Shown here in pieces: positions 42,693 to 52,472 of a stretch of DNA of 64,000 bases (the first letter of the stretch is position 1; each line of letters begins with the position of its first letter). The stretch lies in assembly GCF_020524165.1 (NCBI RefSeq), contig NZ_JAIVKU010000006.1:1-64000 (forward strand). Direction: 5' to 3'. The translations under genes were made by a program, and so were the position numbers. The stretch is from Guptibacillus hwajinpoensis. GTDB taxonomy: Bacteria > Bacillota > Bacilli > Bacillales > Guptibacillaceae. Under the pieces are notes generated by a model. The model ran no database searches. It was not told the DNA's origin and was given only the letters and a program-made list of their open reading frames with translations.

Positions 42693-42809
42693 ATGATTCT
42701 TTTCTTATAGTCATATCGGTTCCAGCTTGATTTTGTGTTTATTCGAGTGAAACCTTCGCTTCAATCGAATAAGCACAAAACAACATCTAAATAAAAAAAG
42801 GATAATGGC

Positions 42810-43031
42810 TTAGGAAGCGTTCTCAATAACGCCAATGACTTCAAACTGAGTCGGTTGTGTAATGATTGTTTCTTCTACAGAACAATGAGGACAGTTTAAT
42901 TGGTGAGCTCTTTCCTTATCTCCACCAATGATTCCTCTAAATTCATGGTCGCATTCAGAACATTTATAAATATGTGGCTCACTAAATGCTCCGGTACAAT
43001 CGAACCTGATTCTTTCTTTTCCTTTTGTCAT
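42810..43031 (-). CDS. small zinc-ribbon hypothetical protein
   Basis: 73 residues with two CxxC knuckles (YKCSECDHEFRG and LNCPHCSVEET), probably one zinc ribbon. GAGAGGGG lies about 10 bases before ATG 43031 (complement). Flanks are short intergenic regions, with a separate promoter likely upstream. Function unknown. It is unlikely to be a nuclease or regulator by itself. Confidence 0.65.
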   Translation of the reverse strand: MTKGKERIRFDCTGAFSEPHIYKCSECDHEFRGIIGGDKERAHQLNCPHCSVEETIITQPTQFEVIGVIENAS

Positions 43032-43228
43032 ACGTATAAGACCCCTCTCCGTTATTGTAATACATTTGTAATAATACTAGTTTCATATTAAAACTTCCCA
43101 CGCTGTTCGATTTTTAAACGCCTAATTCTGAGAACAGACGATTTTAGGGAATTTCATGTGATAAGACAAGATTTACGAGTCATAGAGATAAGTGGGGAAG
43201 GGAGTACTTTCATATAAGGGGGATTCGC

Positions 43229-44080
43229 ATGGTTTATCAACTTCTTGCATTAGATATTGATGGGACTTTACTGAGGTCCAATCATAAAATTGACAAAGAA
43301 ACGAAGGATGCCATTAGTTATGTGAAGGAGAAAGGCGTATACGTTACACTCACAACGAGCCGCAACTTTGCATCTGCAAAGAAAATTGCAAGAGCAGTGA
43401 AATTAGATGATTGTATGCTCGTTACGCATAGTGGAGCCTTTATTGCTAAAGAGGTTGAAGAGCCAATTTACGAAGAAAGAATTTCAAACGAGGATGTCAA
43501 TCAGATTGTGAAGATTTTAGAACGGTTTGATTGCCACATTCGCATTATTCATGAACGACTAGCTGTTGGAAATCGAGTGAAGCATAATAACTACTTATCT
43601 GCCAAAATGACACTAGGAATAGGAGATCCCCTATTCTACCCTGTAAACTTCGTGGAAACATTAAGTGATTACTTGGAAAAGAAAGAGCTTTCTCCACCAA
43701 AGATCGATGCTCATTTCTTTAATGAAGAAGAGAGAGAGGAAGCACTTCTTTTATTAGAAGAGTTTATTCCATCCATATCTGTTGTGCGGTCGACAAAATG
43801 TAATTTTGGTATTATTCCTAAAGGTGTTTCAAAAGCAAAAGGACTCCGTATTTTAGGGGAGAAATTAGGCATAGCTGTCGATGAAATGGTTGTGATCGGC
43901 GACTCAGATTGTGATGCTGATATGATCCGACAGGCTGGTCTCGGCGTAGCAATGGGGAATGCATCCTATGAATTAAAGCGACTTGCCGATTGGGTCACGC
44001 GTTCGAACGATCAACAAGGCGTTTCTTATATGGTAAAAGAAGTTTTTCGAAAACAGATGCGTGTTCAACTGAAAAGGTAG
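43229..44080 (+). CDS. yhaX: HAD-superfamily (Cof-type) phosphatase YhaX
   Basis: A 283-residue Cof/IIB-type HAD hydrolase. Motif I is LALDIDGTLLRSNHKI with the nucleophile Asp, motif II is VTLTTSRNFASA, motif III Lys is in PKGVSKAKGLR, and motif IV is VVIGDSDCDADM. A C2B cap lies between motifs II and III. Such enzymes remove phosphate from sugar phosphates or flavin/PLP-type cofactors. In B. subtilis, YhaX is sporulation-expressed. Motif IV has D-S-D instead of the common N-D-x-x-D, which still gives two acids. ATG 43229 follows AAGGGGG. Confidence 0.88.
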   Translation: MVYQLLALDIDGTLLRSNHKIDKETKDAISYVKEKGVYVTLTTSRNFASAKKIARAVKLDDCMLVTHSGAFIAKEVEEPIYEERISNEDVNQIVKILERFDCHIRIIHERLAVGNRVKHNNYLSAKMTLGIGDPLFYPVNFVETLSDYLEKKELSPPKIDAHFFNEEEREEALLLLEEFIPSISVVRSTKCNFGIIPKGVSKAKGLRILGEKLGIAVDEMVVIGDSDCDADMIRQAGLGVAMGNASYELKRLADWVTRSNDQQGVSYMVKEVFRKQMRVQLKR

Positions 44081-44087
44081 TTTGTTA

Positions 44088-44134
44088 CGCCTTCATCGAA
44101 CCCTGACGAAAGCTGGGGAATGAAGGCGGTTTTT
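44088..44134 (+). terminator. terminator after yhaX
   Basis: CGCCTTCAT/ATGAAGGCG outer stem with an imperfect inner part (CCC/GGG), then TTTTT. Confidence 0.75.
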
Positions 44135-44171
44135 ATGAGACTTTAGAATCATTTTCCCGAAATGAAAAGGC

Positions 44172-44201
44172 TTTCACGAAATAACAGCTAATATGTATAA
44201 T
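44172..44201 (+). promoter_or_regulatory. candidate promoter of the aldehyde dehydrogenase gene
   Basis: TTTCAC (44172-44177) and a perfect TATAAT (44196-44201) with an 18-base spacer, 32 bases before the ATG. Confidence 0.5.
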
Positions 44202-44232
44202 GTTTGATAATTATGAATTCTGGAGGGATTGT

Positions 44233-45714
44233 ATGCAAAAATTACTCGACTTGAATCCAAAGGTGACGGAATTTCTGAAAGGAACAAAAAAACTTTATAT
44301 TAACGGCCAATGGAAGGATTCGGTATCAGGTAGAACTTTCGATACGCTAAACCCCTCAACTGGTGAAGTACTTGCAACAGTTAGTGAAGCAATGAAAGAT
44401 GATATTGATGAAGCAGTGATGGCGGCTCGGAAAGCTTTTGACAGTGGACCGTGGTCTCGCATGTCTGCCTCTGCTAGAAGTCGATTAATTTATAAGCTTG
44501 CTGATTTAATGGAAGAAAATAAAGAAGAACTAGCGATGATTGATACGCTTGATAATGGTAAACCAATTCGTGAAACGCAGAATGCCGATGTACCGCTTGC
44601 GATTGAGCACTTCAGATACTACGCAGGTTGGTCAACCAAAATTATGGGACAAACCATTCCTGTTAATGGCCCATTCTTTAACTATACGCGTCATGAGGCA
44701 TTAGGTGTGGTGGGGCAAATCATTCCGTGGAATTTCCCTCTACTTATGGCAGCATGGAAACTTGGTGCTGCTCTTGCGACTGGCTGTACGGTAGTACTCA
44801 AGCCTGCTGAGCAAACTCCGTTATCTGCTCTCTATTTAGCGCAGCTAATGGAAGAGGCTGGCTTCCCTGAAGGAGTCGTCAACGTAGTACCAGGGTACGG
44901 GGAAACGGCAGGAGATGCACTTGTCAAGCATCCGAACGTGGACAAGATTGCCTTTACGGGATCGACTGAAGTTGGAAAATATATTATGAATCAGGCTTCA
45001 AATGATTTGAAGCGCGTTACGCTTGAACTTGGAGGAAAGTCTCCAAATATTATTTTACCTGATGCTGATATGACAAAAGCGATACCGGGTGCACTAAGCG
45101 GTATTATGTTTAATCAGGGGCAGGTTTGCTGTGCGGGATCAAGACTTTTTGTCCAAAAGAAAGCTTACGATAATGTCATGGCTGACTTAGTAAGTCATAG
45201 TCAGAAGATTAAGCAGGGAGCTGGACTGGATCCAGATACTGAAATGGGCCCGCTTGTATCAGCTGAACAGCATGAGCGAGTCATGAAATATATCTCTAAA
45301 GGACAGGATGAAGGGGCAGAATTGCTTACTGGTGGACAGGTACCTTACGACAAAGGGTACTATGTCCAGCCAACTATTTTCTCTGACGTTGATGATAAAA
45401 TGACCATTGCAAAAGAGGAAATCTTTGGGCCTGTTGTTGCTGCAATGCCATTTGAAGATTTGGATGAAGTGATCGAGCGTGCAAATGATTCGAATTATGG
45501 TCTTGCAGCTGGACTCTGGACAGAGAATCTGAAGTCGGCACACTATGTTGCAAACAAAATCAAAGCTGGTACTGTATGGGTAAACTGTTATAATGCGTTT
45601 GACGCCGCTTCTCCTTTCGGTGGCTATAAGCAATCTGGCATTGGAAGAGAAATGGGCTCTTATGCACTAAATAACTACACAGAAGTAAAGAGTGTTTGGA
45701 TTAACTTAAAATAA
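44233..45714 (+). CDS. dhaS: NAD(P)-dependent aldehyde dehydrogenase DhaS
   Basis: A 493-residue aldehyde dehydrogenase oxidising aldehydes to acids. NAD-binding motifs are IPWNFPLLMAAWKLGAALA and FTGSTEVGKYI. Catalytic Glu is in LELGGKSPN (near 266) and the nucleophile Cys in NQGQVCCAGSR (first Cys, 299, by alignment with ALDH2). The length and position next to yhaX and the yha cluster match B. subtilis dhaS. The substrate is broad or unknown. ATG 44233 is behind TGGAGGG. It ends in a strong terminator. Confidence 0.94.
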   Translation: MQKLLDLNPKVTEFLKGTKKLYINGQWKDSVSGRTFDTLNPSTGEVLATVSEAMKDDIDEAVMAARKAFDSGPWSRMSASARSRLIYKLADLMEENKEELAMIDTLDNGKPIRETQNADVPLAIEHFRYYAGWSTKIMGQTIPVNGPFFNYTRHEALGVVGQIIPWNFPLLMAAWKLGAALATGCTVVLKPAEQTPLSALYLAQLMEEAGFPEGVVNVVPGYGETAGDALVKHPNVDKIAFTGSTEVGKYIMNQASNDLKRVTLELGGKSPNIILPDADMTKAIPGALSGIMFNQGQVCCAGSRLFVQKKAYDNVMADLVSHSQKIKQGAGLDPDTEMGPLVSAEQHERVMKYISKGQDEGAELLTGGQVPYDKGYYVQPTIFSDVDDKMTIAKEEIFGPVVAAMPFEDLDEVIERANDSNYGLAAGLWTENLKSAHYVANKIKAGTVWVNCYNAFDAASPFGGYKQSGIGREMGSYALNNYTEVKSVWINLK

Positions 45715-45719
45715 CCAAG

Positions 45720-45756
45720 AGAACCGCTCGTCCCTTTATGGACGGGCGGTTCTTTC
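45720..45756. terminator. terminator after dhaS
   Basis: AGAACCGCTCGTCC/GGACGGGCGGTTCT, a 14-bp stem with one G-T pair, then TTTC. It lies between convergent genes. Confidence 0.88.
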
Positions 45757-45783
45757 AAATTACTTACCACTGGAATGACAGCG

Positions 45784-45969
45784 CTATCTTTTTAAGACGA
45801 TCAATTTACCTGCAGATGAGACGACGCGTGCTGTATGATTTTCAAATCCTTTTTGCTTCAACAGTTCCTCGCCTACTTTTTTGGCTTCTTTGTCATCTTG
45901 TGCATCGAAACTTTCATCAAGAACGGTAGCGCCGCTTTTTTCGAATGCCGTGATAATGTATTTTTCCAT
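45784..45969 (-). CDS. yhzD: YhzD-like small protein
   Basis: 61 residues beginning MEKYIITAFEKSGATVLDES and ending SSAGKLIVLKR, a small alpha/beta protein of the YhzD group as I recall it. Function unknown. ATG 45969 (complement) has TAGGAGGGG just ahead. A longer frame upstream lacks a ribosome site. Position between dhaS and yhaQ agrees with the yha region of B. subtilis. Confidence 0.75.
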   Translation of the reverse strand: MEKYIITAFEKSGATVLDESFDAQDDKEAKKVGEELLKQKGFENHTARVVSSAGKLIVLKR

Positions 45970-46107
45970 GTTATCCCCTCCTACTAATAGTTTACCGATT
46001 GAACAATTTGTTGTCACTTTTTTCTGAGAAAACGAATCTTTTAGGAGAATCAAACGTTATACTTATCGTGACGTTTATAGGTGAAGAATAGTTAAGAGGG
46101 GGAAGCT

Positions 46108-47004
46108 ATGCTCGAATTTCAAAATGTTTCTAAACAGTTTGGTGCCTTTACGGCAGTTGAGGGCCTAAATCTTTCCATTCCAGAAAATGAGATCTTTGGT
46201 TTGCTCGGTGGGAATGGAGCTGGTAAAACGACTACATTTCGGATGCTATTACGACTGATTGATCAAACGAAAGGAACAATTAGCTGGAAGGAAGAAAAAA
46301 TCTCCTATGATTCTAGTCATTTAATTGGGTACTTACCTGAAGAACGCGGTCTTTATCCAAAGATGAAAGTAAAAGAACAATTAATTTACCTTGGGAAATT
46401 AAGAGGGATGAAGAAATCTGAAGTCGAAAAAGAGATCACAATCTGGCTAGATCGTTTTAAAGTACCAGAGTACCTCGACAAGAAAGTAGAAGAATTATCG
46501 AAAGGAAATCAGCAAAAAATTCAATTCATTGCGAGCGTCATCCATAAACCAGAGTTGCTTATTCTAGATGAGCCATTTAGTGGGCTGGATCCGGTAAATG
46601 TTGAAGTGCTAAAAGAGGCCGTGCTTGATTTGAAAAAAGCTGGAACAACGATTTTGTTCTCGAGTCATCGAATGGAGCATGTGGAAGAACTCTGTGAGCA
46701 TCTCTGTATTCTACATAAAGGAAAAGCAGTCGTTTCAGGAAATTTGAAAGAAATTAAGCGTTCATATGGGAAAAAGAACATTCGAATTGATGCAGATTTT
46801 GACCTCTCCTTTTTAAAAAACGTTGAGGGCGTTCTTCGTTTGAAACAAGGCATGAATCATAGCGTCGTTCAAATTGAGAATGAACAAGTTTCTCAGAAAA
46901 TTTTACACGAGTTAGCAAGCAAAGGGTTCGTAAGAAAGTTTGAATTAGAAGAGCCATCTTTAAATGATATTTTCATTGAAAAAGTGGGTGCAGCATATGA
47001 ATAA
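46108..47004 (+). CDS. yhaQ: ABC transporter ATPase YhaQ (NatA-like)
   Basis: A 298-residue ATPase of an ABC-2 exporter. Walker A is GGNGAGKTTT, the signature LSKGNQQKIQFIASV, Walker B LLILDEPFSGLDP, and the H-loop FSSHRMEHV. A C-terminal DUF4162-type domain covers the last 80 residues. With YhaP it resembles the NatAB sodium efflux pair. The exported substrate is not proven. ATG 46108 follows AGAGGGGG. Its end overlaps yhaP by 8 bases. Confidence 0.92.
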   Translation: MLEFQNVSKQFGAFTAVEGLNLSIPENEIFGLLGGNGAGKTTTFRMLLRLIDQTKGTISWKEEKISYDSSHLIGYLPEERGLYPKMKVKEQLIYLGKLRGMKKSEVEKEITIWLDRFKVPEYLDKKVEELSKGNQQKIQFIASVIHKPELLILDEPFSGLDPVNVEVLKEAVLDLKKAGTTILFSSHRMEHVEELCEHLCILHKGKAVVSGNLKEIKRSYGKKNIRIDADFDLSFLKNVEGVLRLKQGMNHSVVQIENEQVSQKILHELASKGFVRKFELEEPSLNDIFIEKVGAAYE

Positions 47005-48250
47005 GTTTTTCATTGTTCTTTCCCAAACCTATTTAAATCGATTAAAGTCCAAAGCATTTATTATTACGACGGTTATAACACTATTGATGATCTTCTTAAT
47101 TACAAACATCTCAACCATTATCAATACGTTTGATTCAAGTGAGGCTGATCGAGTAGGAGTAATCGATACAGGATCGTTTTATTCACCGCTTGAAAAACAG
47201 ATCAACATGATGGACGCTGAGATTGTTTTAGAGAAATTTGATGGAACGGAAGAGGAAGCGGAAAAAGCGGTTGAACAGGGAGAGCTTGACAGCTATTTGG
47301 TTCTTGAAGAAAATGAAGCGCAGGAGCCGTCAGGAGTTTATAAAGCTAAGACGGTGGCAGAGCAAGTCACCCCTCAAGTACTTGAAACCGCTCTTCAGCA
47401 AATGAAGAGTACCTTTGCAGCTGAAAAAGCTGGGGTGACACAGGAGCAGCTTAACCAAATTGATCAGCCTGTACAATTTGAAAAAGTGGCTTTAGAAAAA
47501 GGAGCAAAGACAGAAGACGAATTAAATCAAGCCCGTGTGTTTGTGTATGTCCTCTTATTCGTGATTTATTTTTCGGTCATTTTTTATGGGAATATGGTAG
47601 CAGTGGAAGTTGCGACAGAAAAATCATCACGAGTAATGGAAATATTAATTTCTAGTGTTTCTCCTGTTAAGCAAATGTTTGGTAAAATTCTTGGAATTGC
47701 TTTGCTTGGTTTAACCCAATACGCGATTATTATTGCGAGTGGTTATCTGTTTATGGAGATGCAGGAGGAAAGTATCACCGAAACAGGCTTCCTGTCGTTT
47801 CTTGATTTTAGTAACATTTCAGCTTCGCTCATCGTTTATGCAGTTGTTTTCTTTATGCTTGGGTATTTGCTGTACGCAACAATTCTCGCCATGGTTGGAT
47901 CACTTGTCAGCAGAGCTGAAGAAGTGCAGCAGATGATCATGCCAGTGCAGCTTTTAATCATTGTGGCTTTCTTTATCGCGATGTTTGGCCTAAGTACACC
48001 ATCAGCTACATTCGTCACGATTTCATCCTATATCCCTTTTTTCTCACCGGTTGTCATGTTTTTACGCGTGGGAATGCTCTCGATTCCATTCTGGGAAGTA
48101 GCCATTAGTCTTGCGCTACTTGTTGGAGCAATTGTCTTATTTGGCATCATGGGTGCGAAAGTTTATCGAGGCGGTGTTCTCATGTATGGGAAATCATCTT
48201 CATTAAAGGATATTGGAAAAGCATTGAAATTGTCGAAACGTGAACAATAG
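46997..48250 (+). CDS. yhaP: ABC-2 type permease YhaP (NatB-like)
   Basis: A 417-residue permease. One membrane helix near the N-terminus (about 18-40) is followed by a large external domain of about 150 residues. Five or so helices from about residue 180 onward include the ABC-2 motif VEVATEKSSRVMEILISSVSPVKQMFGKILGI. It is the partner of YhaQ in an export system like NatB. ATG 46997 overlaps the yhaQ stop, so translation is coupled. A GC-rich stem-loop follows. Confidence 0.92.
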   Translation: MNKFFIVLSQTYLNRLKSKAFIITTVITLLMIFLITNISTIINTFDSSEADRVGVIDTGSFYSPLEKQINMMDAEIVLEKFDGTEEEAEKAVEQGELDSYLVLEENEAQEPSGVYKAKTVAEQVTPQVLETALQQMKSTFAAEKAGVTQEQLNQIDQPVQFEKVALEKGAKTEDELNQARVFVYVLLFVIYFSVIFYGNMVAVEVATEKSSRVMEILISSVSPVKQMFGKILGIALLGLTQYAIIIASGYLFMEMQEESITETGFLSFLDFSNISASLIVYAVVFFMLGYLLYATILAMVGSLVSRAEEVQQMIMPVQLLIIVAFFIAMFGLSTPSATFVTISSYIPFFSPVVMFLRVGMLSIPFWEVAISLALLVGAIVLFGIMGAKVYRGGVLMYGKSSSLKDIGKALKLSKREQ

Positions 48251-48272
48251 CTAAAAAAGAAAAGAAGCTAAT

Positions 48273-48313
48273 CGACCCGGGGATATGGTTACCCCGGGTC
48301 GTTTATCTTTCTT
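48273..48313 (+). terminator. terminator after yhaQP
   Basis: CGACCCGGGG/CCCCGGGTCG, a perfect 10-bp GC stem followed by a broken T tract. Confidence 0.75.
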
Positions 48314-48440
48314 TCCTTTATTGTGTTGATGCGGTTAGCCCCATTGGTGATCGCAGTAGAAAATGTGTAGACGTACGAACGTGCGCTCGATTGAATATGG
48401 TAAAATGAATGATAGAGAGCATTCGAAAGGGAGATGAGTG

Positions 48441-49682
48441 ATGAAAGAAGTAACCTTTCTACACTGTGCGGATTTACATTTAGATCGACCATTCACAGGT
48501 GCTAATCAGTTACCAACTTCAATTCTTGAGTTTGTTCGAGAAAGCGCCTATCGCTCATTACATGCGATCGTTGAACTCGCCATTCAGCAACGAGTCGATT
48601 TTGTCTTATTTGCCGGAGATTTGTTTGATAGTAGTTATCGAAGTATAAAGACCCAAATGGTTCTGTTACAAGAATTAAAGAGGTTAGATGAGGCAGGCAT
48701 TCATAGCTATCTCTCCCATGGTAATCACGATGCACTTGACGGAGAGTGGGCTACCTTAACATGGCCGGAATCAAGTTACTTTTTTGAAGAAGAGGTAGAA
48801 GCCATTCCCTACAAGCGAGAAGGTGAAGTATTAGCCTGGATTCATGGATTTAGTTATCCAACTCGTCATGTGAATGAAAAGAGGGTAAATGATTATCAGA
48901 GGGCGGATGAAAACAGTTTTCAAATCGGAATGCTTCACGGAAATTTAGAAGGACAGACGGAGCATTCTGCTTATGCCCCGTTTACATTAAGTGAATTAAT
49001 TGAGAAAAACTTTGATTATTGGGCGCTTGGGCATATTCATCAACGGGCAGAATTACAAGATAACCCTCCCATTGTGTATCCTGGGAACATTCAGGGGGCT
49101 CATTCCAAAGAGCGAGGGGAAAAGGGATGTTATTTTGTTAAGTTAAGTGAAGCGGGGCCATTAACAGCTTTTCATCAAACGTCTGATGTCACATGGCATA
49201 GACTGAGTGTCGATATTGGCAAATGTGAATCCATTCAGGATCTATTAAATGCTTGTGAAGAGATTTTGAATCAGGAAAGCTTTTCTTCGGGAGGACATTT
49301 AATTAATATCGAATTTGTAGGGAGGAGTACAGTACATACAGATTTGCTGTATGGAAATCAATTAGAAGATCTTCTTCAGACGCTACAATTAAATCGAGAT
49401 TTGGAAGAGAACGGATTCGTATGGCCATACAAACTATCCTTACATTCAATGCCTTCATGGAATCGTGAGAGTTTAAAACAGCAAAGTGGGTTTTTACAAG
49501 ATATCCTCTTCACTTCAGATCACTATGAACAAACCAATTTAAAAGAAGCCCTTGCCCCACTCTATGAACACAGGCGAGCGAGAAAGGCACTTCATCCGGT
49601 AGAAGATGAAAGTCAGTTAATCAAAGAAGCAGAAGAGTTACTACTTACCTACCTTATTGAATCAAAAGGGGGCGGCGGGTAA
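48441..49682 (+). CDS. yhaO: DNA repair exonuclease YhaO (SbcD/Mre11-like)
   Basis: A 413-residue metallophosphoesterase nuclease. The five metal-site motifs are visible: FLHCADLHLDRPF, FAGDLFDSS, LSHGNHDALDG, GMLHGNLEG and YWALGHIHQRAEL. The C-terminal 150 residues are an SbcD-like capping region. It pairs with YhaN as an SbcCD/Mre11-Rad50-like DNA end processing complex. ATG 48441 has AGGGAG 7 bases before it. Its stop overlaps the yhaN start by one base. Confidence 0.93.
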   Translation: MKEVTFLHCADLHLDRPFTGANQLPTSILEFVRESAYRSLHAIVELAIQQRVDFVLFAGDLFDSSYRSIKTQMVLLQELKRLDEAGIHSYLSHGNHDALDGEWATLTWPESSYFFEEEVEAIPYKREGEVLAWIHGFSYPTRHVNEKRVNDYQRADENSFQIGMLHGNLEGQTEHSAYAPFTLSELIEKNFDYWALGHIHQRAELQDNPPIVYPGNIQGAHSKERGEKGCYFVKLSEAGPLTAFHQTSDVTWHRLSVDIGKCESIQDLLNACEEILNQESFSSGGHLINIEFVGRSTVHTDLLYGNQLEDLLQTLQLNRDLEENGFVWPYKLSLHSMPSWNRESLKQQSGFLQDILFTSDHYEQTNLKEALAPLYEHRRARKALHPVEDESQLIKEAEELLLTYLIESKGGGG

Positions 49683-52468
49683 TGAAGCTTAATGGAGTCG
49701 AAATCTATGGTTTTGGCAAATTCGAAAATGATCAAATAGAAGATATCTCAGATGAACTGCAGCTGGTGTTTGGTGAAAACGAAGCAGGAAAATCAACGCT
49801 AATTGCCTTTATTGAATATGTGTTATTTGGGTTTAAAGCACGTCAGGATAACAACTATAATATGAATCACCTTCCGCGCTTTGGAGGTGTGCTTTCTGTT
49901 GACGTTGATGGGGAGACGCTTCGAATTGAACGAACGAAAGATCTCACTTCTGAACAGGTTGTGCTCTATTATTCAAATGGTGCATTGGGAGATCGTGACG
50001 ATTTAAAGGCTTTGCTGAAGGGAATGAATCGAACAAGCTTCAGACAAATCTTCTTTTGCGATTTAACAACATTAAATGAATATCAAACGTATGATGAAGA
50101 CAGCTGGAACCAAATATTATATGAAGCCGGTATGAGTGGCGGGGCTTCATTACTAGCAATTGAGAAGAATCTAGATAAGTGGCAGGGGGAAATCTTTAAG
50201 CCTGGCGGGAGAAAACCAGCATTGAATGAAAAGCTAGAAAGCTATGAGTCTTTAAAGAAAAGGACAAGCGATTGGGAAAAGAAAAACGAGAGCTACAATC
50301 AGATGATTCAAAAGGTAGAGGAGCTAGAAACACAAGTAGAAGAAAATGCAGAGAAATTACAGTCACTTCAATCCGAGCAGCGCACGCTTGATTATGAGAA
50401 ACAAATCCTACCACTCCTTAAAGAAAAACAACAGCTCCATCAAGAGTTACTCAACTTGCCTGATTTTTCTCCTTTTCCAGAGGAAGGACTTGTAAGAATG
50501 GATAAATGGAAGGAGCAGGCTGTTCTTTTATCCGGGGAGCTAGAAAGTTTAAAGAAAAGAATGCAGGAGCTAAAAGAAGAACTCCATCCTGCCAATCTTC
50601 TGCCTAATTGGAGAGAATTCCTGCAAGAAGCTTCGTACTTGAACGAAGAAATGATTCTATATCGAGGAAGAGCAGAAGAACGCAGAAAGCTAAAGCAAGA
50701 AATTTTTTCACTTGAGACAACGCTTGAAACAGAGCTACAGGAATTAGGTCATAAAGAAGAAAAAGTTGAATCTGTTCAGACGCCTTTTTCAGGTCGTCAA
50801 AGTTTAAAACAACTCAACGAAGCCTATCAGCAATCCGATCAGAAATACCAATATGTAAATGAAGGATTTCTTACTGCTAAAGAGGAGCTTGAGAAAGAGG
50901 AAAATGAGTATAAACGCCTAAAAGATCGTATGACTTCTGAAAAGGTTCGCGAAAAAGGAGAGAGAGAACCCTCTTCAACCAAAAAGCGACCATTTGAGAT
51001 GGTGGCACTTGCAATCATTCTTCTGATTGTAATCGGTTTAGTTGAGGATTGGGTGCTTGGCTTTTTAGTGGCTGCTATTGTCATTGGCGGAGCTTTCCTG
51101 ATGACTTATACAACGAAAGGTTCTAAGAACGGTTTTCACGATGAGACATTGATCCGTGAGAGAGAGTGGGCGCGACAAGCTGAACAATTAAAAGATCAAG
51201 TAGATCGTCTGAATCGCACTTACTTGAAAGCTGCTGAAAAAGTGGATCTTTGGGAAGCAGAAAGATACCAGCTTGATAAAGATCTTGCGGAATGGCGTAT
51301 TCAACATCGGTTTCCAGACGATTTGCAGCCTTCATCTTTGCTAGAGGCATTTGATCGAGTGGTTTCTATTAAAAGATTGCAAACAGAACGAAATCAAAAG
51401 CAGAGGCAAGTAGAAGAGCTTGAAGCTAGCTTAACAGTGGTCGAAGAACGGATAAAGCATTTATGTGAAAAAGTGAATTTAGTATATCAAACCCCTGAAA
51501 AGGCGCTCCAACTTGTGCTACAAAAAGCAGAAGAGCAAAGAGAGAGTTTGAAAGAAGTTGAAATGGCGAAAAATAGACTGAAATCTCTTGAAGAGCAGAG
51601 CGGTGAGGTTGACGCAAAATTACAGAGCTGTAAAGAGGAAATGAACGCGCTGATGCAGTTCGCAGAGACAGCGAGTGAAGAGGCGTTTCGAATAAAAGGA
51701 AAAGCGAATCAAGAAGCAAAAGAGCTTCATCGACAGCTAGCTACTCTTTCTACACAGCTTGGTGAAGATGCGTCTGTCAGGTTTGCATCGATCGAAGATT
51801 TAGAACATCAACGTCAACAAGTAGAACAAAAAGAAGCGTTGATTATGGAGAATCAACAAACGCTTTATAAGCAGGTAGCAAGTGAACAAGAAAAAATACG
51901 TCTTTTAATTGAAGATGGCACGTATGATGAGCTTCTTTTGCAACGTCAGCAAACTGAAGATGAAGTGAATGCTCTTGCAAGAAGATGGTCTGTGATGAGA
52001 ATAGCAGCTGATCTTCTAACAAAAGCGAAAGCTAGATATCAAGAAGAACGGCTTCCAGCTGTGATGAAGAAAGCAGAAGCATACTTTCAAACGATTACTG
52101 ATGGCCGTTACGTCGCCGTTTATCCGCCTTCAGAAGGTGAACCCTTCCGAGTAATTCACCATAGTGGAAGAGCGCTTAAGCCGTCAGAGTTAAGCAGGGG
52201 AACAGCTGAACAGTTATATTTATGTATTAGACTTGCGCTTGCTTCCGTTTCAACAGTTGAATTGCCCATTTTTCTTGATGACATCTTTGTGAATTTTGAT
52301 GAAAAACGGACGAATCTTGCGAAAACCTTTATTAAAAAGTTTTCAAAAGAACATCAAGTGATTTTATTAACATGCCACACCGCTACCACGATAGGATTAG
52401 ATGAGAAGGTTCATGTACTTGAACGTTCATCCGTTATAACAAATAAAAGAGACCATTTAATGAGGTGA
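49682..52468 (+). CDS. yhaN: Rad50/SbcC-like ATPase YhaN
   Basis: 928 residues. N-terminal Walker A is GENEAGKSTLIAF. Two long coiled coils follow (about 180-430 and 480-800), broken near 440-480 by two hydrophobic segments (PFEMVALAIILLIVIGLVED, VLGFLVAAIVIGGAFLMTY) that would sit in the membrane. C-terminal signature is SELSRGTAEQLYLCIRLALA and Walker B LPIFLDDIFVNFDEKR. It works with YhaO. The membrane segments are a known oddity of the YhaN group compared with SbcC. The start overlaps the yhaO stop. Confidence 0.93.
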   Translation: MKLNGVEIYGFGKFENDQIEDISDELQLVFGENEAGKSTLIAFIEYVLFGFKARQDNNYNMNHLPRFGGVLSVDVDGETLRIERTKDLTSEQVVLYYSNGALGDRDDLKALLKGMNRTSFRQIFFCDLTTLNEYQTYDEDSWNQILYEAGMSGGASLLAIEKNLDKWQGEIFKPGGRKPALNEKLESYESLKKRTSDWEKKNESYNQMIQKVEELETQVEENAEKLQSLQSEQRTLDYEKQILPLLKEKQQLHQELLNLPDFSPFPEEGLVRMDKWKEQAVLLSGELESLKKRMQELKEELHPANLLPNWREFLQEASYLNEEMILYRGRAEERRKLKQEIFSLETTLETELQELGHKEEKVESVQTPFSGRQSLKQLNEAYQQSDQKYQYVNEGFLTAKEELEKEENEYKRLKDRMTSEKVREKGEREPSSTKKRPFEMVALAIILLIVIGLVEDWVLGFLVAAIVIGGAFLMTYTTKGSKNGFHDETLIREREWARQAEQLKDQVDRLNRTYLKAAEKVDLWEAERYQLDKDLAEWRIQHRFPDDLQPSSLLEAFDRVVSIKRLQTERNQKQRQVEELEASLTVVEERIKHLCEKVNLVYQTPEKALQLVLQKAEEQRESLKEVEMAKNRLKSLEEQSGEVDAKLQSCKEEMNALMQFAETASEEAFRIKGKANQEAKELHRQLATLSTQLGEDASVRFASIEDLEHQRQQVEQKEALIMENQQTLYKQVASEQEKIRLLIEDGTYDELLLQRQQTEDEVNALARRWSVMRIAADLLTKAKARYQEERLPAVMKKAEAYFQTITDGRYVAVYPPSEGEPFRVIHHSGRALKPSELSRGTAEQLYLCIRLALASVSTVELPIFLDDIFVNFDEKRTNLAKTFIKKFSKEHQVILLTCHTATTIGLDEKVHVLERSSVITNKRDHLMR

Positions 52469-52472
52469 TCTT

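Noticed and set aside
48289-48492. 67-codon - strand frame between yhaP and yhaO
   Set aside because: It overlaps the yhaP terminator and the start of yhaO, and lacks a ribosome site.
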